A stretch of DNA of 64,000 nucleotides from assembly GCA_030765065.1 (NCBI GenBank), contig CM060975.1, forward strand, positions 164,644,993 through 164,708,992, read 5' to 3'. The stretch's first letter is position 1, and the number at the start of each line of letters is the position of its first letter. A program made the translations under genes and the position numbers. Of this stretch, positions 58,320 through 64,000 are shown piece after piece. The notes under the pieces were generated by a model, which did no database searches, was not told the origin of the DNA, and worked only from the letters and a program-made list of their open reading frames with translations. This DNA is from Deroplatys truncata. Its lineage: Eukaryota; Arthropoda; Insecta; Mantodea; Mantidae.

Positions 58320-59872
58320 ATGTCTGGTAAGTTGTATCACCAATTCATCTTCATTAAAAAGTTAACTTATTACTTAGTACATTTAACTTATATTTGCGTT
58401 CTTGTTTTTAATGACGGCCCTTTATTTGTAAATAGCTGAGTATTCTAAAAGTTAATAGCTAGACAGTTGAATTTTTTCTGAAATGTGAACAGTTTAGTTA
58501 AGTATTCATTTTAGACAAGCTTATTCTACATTTAATAGCTAACTGCGCGAATTCTCAAAAAATGTGAACAATTTAGTTAAGTATTCATCTTGTTGAGTAA
58601 TTATTATTCCAGATATTTAAATACAGGGTTTCACAGAGTGAATTATATTCCTTTCTAGACAAAATACAATTACTTGATTACCCTACGATTCGAATAAATA
58701 ATGTTCTGTATAAATATTCTTCCGAGGGTAAGCGGCGGTATTCGATCCGGGGACTTCATGTTTGCATGCATTGATCGAACATTCATCAGTTAATGTTTCA
58801 TTCCTCTTGTGCATTTTATTTAGTAAAAACTTCCAGTCTGTTTCCATCACATTAAAAATTAACGTTTTTGCTTTAGAATATTACAAAAAGTCTGTTGCGC
58901 GAATCATTCACTCTAACAAAGTAAATGTTTACATTATATTAAAACATTTAAATCGGAAAATATAGTACTTAATGAACTTCATTAGTGAATCAGAACCTCA
59001 ATTATATTTACACATATTATCATTTTTATTATTATATTATACAGAAAAAGTTAATAATTTTGTAACTTTCAAATAAATGAAATTTAGTTATGCAACACAT
59101 TCTCTAATAAAGAATATGTTTTTTCTCTTCCTAATGCAGAAAGTTTGACATCTCAACTTAACACATTGGCTGAGGGTAGCATTTACCCGACCGTTCAAAG
59201 ACTACAAGATCTTCAGCCAGAGGAGCCTTATAATATAAAATCCATAAGAAAAATTGATACGAGATACGGTGCTAGAGTGGTTGCGGTTTTAGACAATAAG
59301 CAAGTGTTTCTTCCGACAAGATATTCAACCCTAACAAGCCAACAGTTGGATGAAATGCCAGGAAAGTTTCAAATGGTATATCATGGTGTAGTACCATCCG
59401 GCAAGTTTAAGACATGTAAATTGTCTTTTCTTCCTGTTAAGGTTTGTAGAAATAATTCAGCTATCCTTTCAAAGCTTCATTTAGAGTTACATTTGTTGAG
59501 TTTATAAATTCACACTTCCTAGGATAACATTCATCTAAAGTATACATCACTGTGTAAATAACGCTTAGGATGTAGTCTGGGCGAGGACCTGCAGAAAGAA
59601 GTTTAATAGTCTATTCACTGATTCTTTACCTCAAAGCAGATACCTACAGCAAGTTGCAAATAATTTCCATTAGGGTAGCAGTTGTCAAAGCATGCATCAC
59701 TGTATTAAAACAAATATGTGTAAATAATGTCTAGATTGTAGTCTGAGTGATTTCGTGCAGAAAGAAGTTTAATACCACATTGCATTGATTCTCCGCATCG
59801 AAGTATATACCTACAACAAGCTACAAATAATGTGAATGTTTGTTACAGGAATGTCCAGATGAATGTAAATGA
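58320..59872 (+). CDS. Three-exon gene for a 110-residue basic/neutral protein, family not assigned
   Basis: Coding exons: 58320-58326 (ATG TCT G), 59140-59441 and 59849-59872 (ends ECPDECK, TGA). Intron 1 (58327-59139) starts GTAAGTTG and ends CTTCCTAATGCAG; intron 2 (59442-59848) starts GTTTGTAG and ends TTTGTTACAG. Phases match (1, then 0), giving 110 residues without a stop. There is no signal peptide or membrane segment. The middle, YNIKSIRKIDTRYGARVVAV and LDNKQVFLPTRYSTL, followed by MVYHGV and CKLSFLPVK, alternates charged and hydrophobic residues as in a small beta-barrel; an OB-like fold is my inference. The C-terminus has a CxxxC pair. It has a TATA box, upstream repeats and poly(A) signals. 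Without the second splice, the frame would run on to 59507. It is the best-supported gene in the window; its function is unknown to me. Confidence 0.8.
59550..59848. repeat. 166-bp tandem duplication inside intron 2
   Basis: GTAAATAACGCTTAGGATGT (59554) and GTAAATAATGTCTAGATTGT (59720) begin two units. Both contain GCAGAAAGAAGTTTAATA and ATACCTACAxCAAG. The second ends at the acceptor TTTGTTACAG; the first ends in the related TTAGGGTAGCAG, a possible older or alternative acceptor. Confidence 0.8.
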
Positions 59873-60152
59873 AGAGGAAGAATGAGATAGCTTAAAACAA
59901 CACGAACAGAAATGTGATAGGAACATCCTCAACATGAAGAATTGCAGCACCGTCCAGCATGGAACATTCGAGTGTGTAGAATATAGCAATAATATATAAA
60001 TTATGTACTCATTATTACTGCTATACATGCCAATACCATTGATTTCATAAATAATTTCATAATTGTTTAAAGAAGAATGTATTATCTTAAAACATTGATG
60101 CTACATGAAATCTAAACAAAAAAGTTATTGAACTATTACTGAAAGAGACCTG

Positions 60153-60230
60153 AATAAATGGGAATCTAGAAGCCAGAACCATCTTAATATTGGACTGTAT
60201 GATATGAGGTGTATAAAAAGATTAATAAAA
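60153..60230 (+). terminator. Poly(A) signals of the 58.3-kb gene
   Basis: AATAAA occurs at 60153-60158 and again at 60225-60230, the latter about 25 bp before the repeat boundary at 60255. Either would give a 3' untranslated region of 0.3-0.4 kb. Confidence 0.55.
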
Positions 60231-60254
60231 ATGAGGGCTATGTAATATAAACAA

Positions 60255-60405
60255 CATTTATTTTTTATAAAACATTTTCCTATTACATTCCTTCACAAAA
60301 AAAAACCCGAACATATTTCCCAAAGACAAAAGTGATAGTCTAGACCTTCTAAACATACAGTTATAGGGGGAAAGGATGCTCTCCTGAAACATTAGGTCTC
60401 TAGAC
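60255..60405. repeat. Internally deleted copy of the zinc-finger gene unit (62838-63755)
   Basis: 60255-60365 matches 62838-62946 (CATTTATTTTTTATAAA, CCTATTACATTCCTT, GTGATAGTCTAGACxTTCTA, AACA). Then, without a gap, 60364-60405 matches 63712-63755 (AGGGGGAAAGGATGCTCTC, TGAAACATTAG, TCTAGACA). The 0.77 kb between these parts in the other copy, including the whole zinc-finger coding sequence, is absent. The junction lies in TTATAGGGGG. Confidence 0.8.
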
Positions 60406-61255
60406 AGAAGCATTTATAGGGGAGAGATAGGGAATACCAGGGCTGATGCTAGGCTAGTCAGATGCTAAAGGAGGGAGGGATATGCTTTATACGAGAGAGA
60501 TAGGGAATACAAGGAAAGATGCTATACTAAACAGGACTTGAAGGGTAGAATATGAGCGATATAGCGAACCGAGGAGAGGTATTAGGATAGGAGTTTTGAA
60601 TGATAGAGTAGGCGTTTATATGCGAGAGATAGGGAATACGAGGGTCGATGCTAGGCTAGACGGTGTTGAATGAGGGAATGCATCTTATATGAGAGAGGTA
60701 GGGGAATATGAGGAGACGTGTTAGGCTAGACAGGGTTTGAGGTGTGGAATATGCGTTTATATGGGAAAGATAGGGGAAACGTGTACATATAATAGGCTAT
60801 ACAGATGCTGAAGGACGGGAATATAGGCTTATACGGGAGAGATAGGGAAATACGAGGAGAGGTGCTAGACTAGACTGATGCTGAAGGAGGAGAGGATACT
60901 CTTTATACGGAAGAAATAGGGAATACGAGGAGAGGTACTAGAAGGGTAGAATATAGCGTTTTTATATGAGGGAGCTAGCAAACCGAGGAGTGGTATTAGG
61001 CATGGAGGTCTGAATGAGAGATTATACGTCTATATGAGAAAAGATAGGGAAAACGAAGGTAGGTGCTAGGTTGAGAGAGTCTTCAAGGAGGAAAATGCAT
61101 TTATATGAGAGCGGTAGGGCATACGAGGAGAGGTGCTAGTCTAGACATGGTTTGAGGATTAGAGTATACGTTTATATGGGAGAAATGGAAAACGGGAGAG
61201 ATACAAGGATAGACAGAGATTGAAGGAGGAGGAATGTAGGTTTATACTGTAATAT
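60405..61255. repeat. Minisatellite, about 11-12 units of 65-80 bp
   Basis: The recurring theme is GAGAGATAGGGAATACGAGG, then AGAGGTGCTAGGCTAGACAG, then TTTGAAGGAGGGAATATGCG, then TTTATATG. Unit starts are seen near 60424, 60505, 60625, 60695, 60760, 60835, 60912, 61037, 61106 and 61178, with degenerate ones between. The strand is purine-rich. No long frame crosses it. Confidence 0.88.
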
Positions 61256-61955
61256 AGAGAGTAATTCGATTATAAAACTTTCCTCATCCAGCGTTACAAT
61301 ACTTTTATATACTTATTTTCTAAACCTTACAAACTTTATATTTGTTAAACAGTAGTGCGCGAGACGGAGAGGGACAAACAGTATATCGGTTTACAGTGAA
61401 GTATACGTCCTAACCTATTCCCACCTTGTTTGTTCTGGATCTTCTCATTGTCTATCATCATCTAACGTAACCACGTAACAAGACGTAACACAGGAAATCA
61501 TACATATGGCACATTAATAAAAAAATAAATAAATAAAGGTATATATAATGAAACATAAACAAGTAGACAGAGGGTCATTGATACACAGAAAACCAGGAGT
61601 TGTATGTACTGAGACCAAAGATTAGTATAGGCAAACAACAAAGAAGTGAATTTATAGTGTAAATAACCTAATATTTTCAAATATTATTATAGTCTAAAAG
61701 TATATAACTTAATTATGTACAGAGTATTGAGAAATAAACGTTATTCATGATTCACTAATCTAAGATCACTGCAATTGTATTGAATCAATTCACAATTGTT
61801 AATGCCATTCAACTTTCATTTGTCTCTGATACATAAACAAATTGCAAAATGGAGAAGGACGAAAGTAATAAAAAGACTCAGGCAGCAAATTTTAAGAAAG
61901 AAGAGAAAGATATATGCCCGACATTGTTTTAGAACACAAATTAGTGTTGAAAATA
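61256..61955. other. No recognised feature before the SANT-like relic
   Basis: AT-rich. A basic 68-codon frame starts at 61796; its last codons (MTDSSAKRKE) may be the start of the Myb/SANT-like relic that follows. Confidence 0.4.
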
Positions 61956-61959
61956 AAAT

Positions 61960-62520
61960 GACTGATAGCTCTGCTAAGCGTAAGGAAGAGACAAGGAAAT
62001 AAATTGCAAATGAGTACAATTCTAGGAAGATCATCCAATGTGAATGAAAATCCCTGAAATGATATTATGAGAACATAAAGAAAAGAATGAAGCAAGCAAA
62101 TACCATTGACAAGGTACGATTGTACAAAACTGGAGGCGCATGTATATACCGCCTTTCTTAGACAATAGTAGCCAAATAACAATTGTTGCTCTTCTATTCA
62201 ATCGCCAATGAGTTTGATGATGAAGTTGGATTCCATTCAGAAGTAATCATCACAGTGAAGGACATTGAAATAGTAAATCCAGGTCCAACATGTCCTTCAG
62301 CAATTTTAATAACAGGTAAGGAATTTGAAGAAAGAGAAAGTGTAAAGGTGGCGTCTGCAGTTCCCATACAGAACTTTCAACTCCATTGCCTGAAAAGAAC
62401 AAAGATGGCATAAGGGAGGGTTTTTATGAGAGGAGGCTTGAGTGTTTGGAAGAAGAGTACACAGTGAAAATGAAGATCTTGAAATTGGATCTAGAAATGA
62501 AAGAATCTCAGAAAAATTAA
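61960..62520 (+). pseudogene. Myb/SANT-like DNA-binding protein gene, broken
   Basis: In shifting frames: MTDSSAKRKE, IANEYNSRK, YYENIKKRMKQANTIDKVRL, YKTGGACIYRL, IANEFDDEVGFHSEVIITVK, and a C-terminal ERRLECLEEEYTVKMKILKL. The W..IxxEFN...LxxxYxNxKxxxKK...KTGGG layout is that of Myb/SANT-like (MSANTD-type) proteins, which in arthropods occur as host genes and as Harbinger accessory proteins. The N-terminal part of the domain, with its first tryptophans, is deleted and at least three frame breaks are present. It is not functional as it stands. Confidence 0.65.
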
Positions 62521-62837
62521 GGGTTGTTAATAACTTATACAACCATAAATATATTACAAAAAAGTAATGAAACAGGCAAGGAATAATATGGATAAAGAAA
62601 CTGTTAAGCAGATCTACTACGCTTTCATTTATTTGCACATACTCAAAGTATGGAATTACACTTTCGGGAAATATTGCAGAAATAGACATGAAAAAGATAT
62701 TTACGCAAAAAAATAAAAAGGACTTAGAATATTAGAAAAAGAAGATAAACAACATTCATGTAAACCAATTTTTAAAAATCAGTTTACCTGAATACCTGTA
62801 AAAAAACATATCACTTTACAAAAAGTAATGCAGACAT

Positions 62838-63755
62838 CATTTATTTTTTATAAACATTATCCTATTACATTCCTTTACAAAACAACCATACATATTTCCT
62901 AAAGGCAAAGGTGATAGTCTAGACATTCTAAACACTCAATTATATAATCATATACATCACACAGAAAGAGACATGCATTATCACTAAAAAAACTAAACAT
63001 CTCAACAATGTCTGAATGATGTATTTTTATAAGTACAAGTTTTTGATATTTCAAAGTTCCTGTTAACCATGGCCGTAATTGATTAACACAATTTCTCGAT
63101 CCTGTCATGCTATAACTTTAGAAGCTTTCAGCTTACTTATAATTTCTTCAATCTCTTGTGTGTGACTATTATTACCAGCACCCCTCGATGCAATTAGTAA
63201 CCTCAATATATTTACTAGTCTATTCGGATTTTCAAGCGTTGATATCACTGAATCATCATCATATGAAGATTTCATATTCTCGCAACTTCCGATGTATCCA
63301 GATTTTTCACCAACAGTAGTCTCCAGTGAAGGACAGAGGCCTGATCCGGTATAACATTCGCCTCTATTCATCTTCGGATCTTCAAGTGCAGGAGAGAGAG
63401 TCGATTCAGCATAACATGTTGCTCTATGAAACTTAAATCTTGACAAAGAACGATTCTTAAAAATCCGCCCGCATATACAGCATCTAATAACGCGTTTTCC
63501 TCCATGTGTAATGTATGAAAAATTGAGTTTCTCATTCGTTAGTTGCACAGATTTTCTCGGGCAGTAGCTCATGCTAAAACTAAAAGAAATTAAATGAATA
63601 CGTGAATGCTAACGCTCGAAGGAATTAAAAGCGAATGAATGAATTCATAACGCGCAACTATGTATATATCCAAGATGAGGACGACGGAGGGAATTGCGAT
63701 CAATGCATAGCAGGGGGAAAGGATACTCTCTTGAAACATTAGTCATCTAGACAAC
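62838..63755 (-). repeat. Repeated unit carrying the zinc-finger gene (full copy)
   Basis: The two ends of this 918-bp stretch recur joined together at 60255-60405. On the minus strand it includes 5' sequence (63755-63573), the coding sequence and a 3' region with AATAAA (complement of TTTATT at 62840-62845). The right-end motif, GGATGCTCTCTGGAAACA in its best form, recurs twice more at 63938-63990. I find no clear terminal inverted repeats. Confidence 0.6.
63105..63572 (-). CDS. C2HC zinc-finger protein, 155 residues; possibly the last exon of a longer gene
   Basis: Start ATG at 63572-63570, stop TGA at 63107-63105. A single zinc-binding motif lies at residues 32-54: CICGRIFKNRSLSRFKFH and RATC, spacing C-x2-C-x14-H-x3-C. 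Residues about 55-100 hold two imperfect repeats of about 22 residues (CYAESTLSPALEDPK and CYTGSGLCPSLETTV). The C-terminal 40 residues, LVNILRLLIASR and EIEEIISKLKASK, are predicted amphipathic helix, perhaps for dimerisation. TTTAATTTCTTTTAG lies just upstream of the ATG, a good splice-acceptor sequence, so 5' exons may exist beyond 63600. A poly(A) signal lies at 62840-62845. A DNA- or RNA-binding role is inferred from the finger only. Confidence 0.65.
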   Translation of the reverse strand: MSYCPRKSVQLTNEKLNFSYITHGGKRVIRCCICGRIFKNRSLSRFKFHRATCYAESTLSPALEDPKMNRGECYTGSGLCPSLETTVGEKSGYIGSCENMKSSYDDDSVISTLENPNRLVNILRLLIASRGAGNNSHTQEIEEIISKLKASKVIA

Positions 63756-63934
63756 TATTGTTCACGGAGACCGTAGACGTCAGGTTGAATGGGACAGACC
63801 TCAGGTTCAAATCCTTAAGGGTACGGACCCCGCCTTTTGCCTGTCATGTATACTAAACCATCCTAACAGTGTAACATTACGTTACAACGACACGTAACCA
63901 GAACATGGCGAGTGCGAGCATGGAAAAAAAAAGG

Positions 63935-64000
63935 ATGCTCTCTGGGAACATTCGTGAAAAGGGATGCTCTCTGGAAACAGTCGCCATCCACACAACGGAT
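63935..64000. repeat. Two tandem copies of the 5'-flank motif, running out of the window
   Basis: GGATGCTCTCTGGGAACATT (63938) and GGATGCTCTCTGGAAACAGT (63967) repeat the motif at 63721 and 60374. The window ends inside this small array. Confidence 0.7.

Noticed and set aside
58720-58795. tRNA-like stretch in intron 1 on the minus strand
   Set aside because: Only a B-box-like word (GGATCGAATACC) is visible; no A box or body of a known SINE.
60255-60405. Processed (spliced) retrocopy of the zinc-finger gene
   Set aside because: The missing segment includes the whole coding sequence and has no GT-AG borders, and no poly(A) tail follows, so deletion is the better explanation.
63795-63835. Possible tRNA gene (GGTTCAAATCC B box)
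   Set aside because: No A box at the right distance and no acceptor-stem pairing.

Overview
This is AT-rich eukaryotic DNA, most likely from an insect or another arthropod with a large, repeat-rich genome. The evidence is the mix of mobile-element families: mariner with a D34D spacing, Tc1- and Tc3-like DDE transposases, hAT, a PIF/Harbinger-like element, a Helitron, Jockey-clade LINEs, other LINE remnants and several tRNA-derived SINE families. A TATA-driven gene with GT-AG introns is also present. There are no bacterial operons, Shine-Dalgarno sites, CRISPR arrays or rRNA genes. I cannot name the species. Almost all open frames in the window are chance or decayed transposon sequence.

Layout. 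1-2100 is the edge of a tandem satellite whose copies become more diverged rightwards. 2386-5120 holds a Tc1-like transposon on the minus strand, split by a repeat-rich insertion; a 215-bp piece of that insertion also lies at 2386. 7795-8675 is a mariner fossil. From about 10 kb to 56 kb the window is a stack of nested mobile elements on a background of one abundant, unnamed interspersed repeat (called R here, about ten copies or fragments). R copies are interrupted by a Helitron (16367-17902), a SINE body (about 20540-20735), a 2.08-kb terminal-inverted-repeat element (41203-43279) that itself holds a 1.1-kb PIF/Harbinger-like element (41299-42398), and a long SINE-like unit (43394-43954). 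LINE relics occur at 11.0, 18-19.6, 22.2, 24.8, 26.4-27.4, 31.7, 34.4-37.5 (Jockey ORF1 and ORF2 endonuclease), 39.9 and 53.6 kb. Other DDE transposase relics are at 13.4-14.0 kb, 22.6-23.3 kb (mariner), 47.4-48.8 kb (Tc3-like, split by a SINE) and 54.4-55.1 kb (hAT).

The only convincing intact protein genes are at the right end. 58320-59872 (+) is a three-exon gene for a 110-residue protein with a TATA box, a tandemly repeated upstream region and poly(A) signals. 63105-63572 (-) encodes a 155-residue C2HC zinc-finger protein preceded by a splice-acceptor-like sequence, so further 5' exons may lie beyond the window. Between them are a short internally deleted copy of the DNA carrying the zinc-finger gene, a minisatellite of 65-80-bp units, and a broken Myb/SANT-like gene. 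This 57.4-64.0 kb cluster is the best candidate for something new: two intact small genes of unassigned family in a repeat-structured locus that may be, or may have been, mobile.
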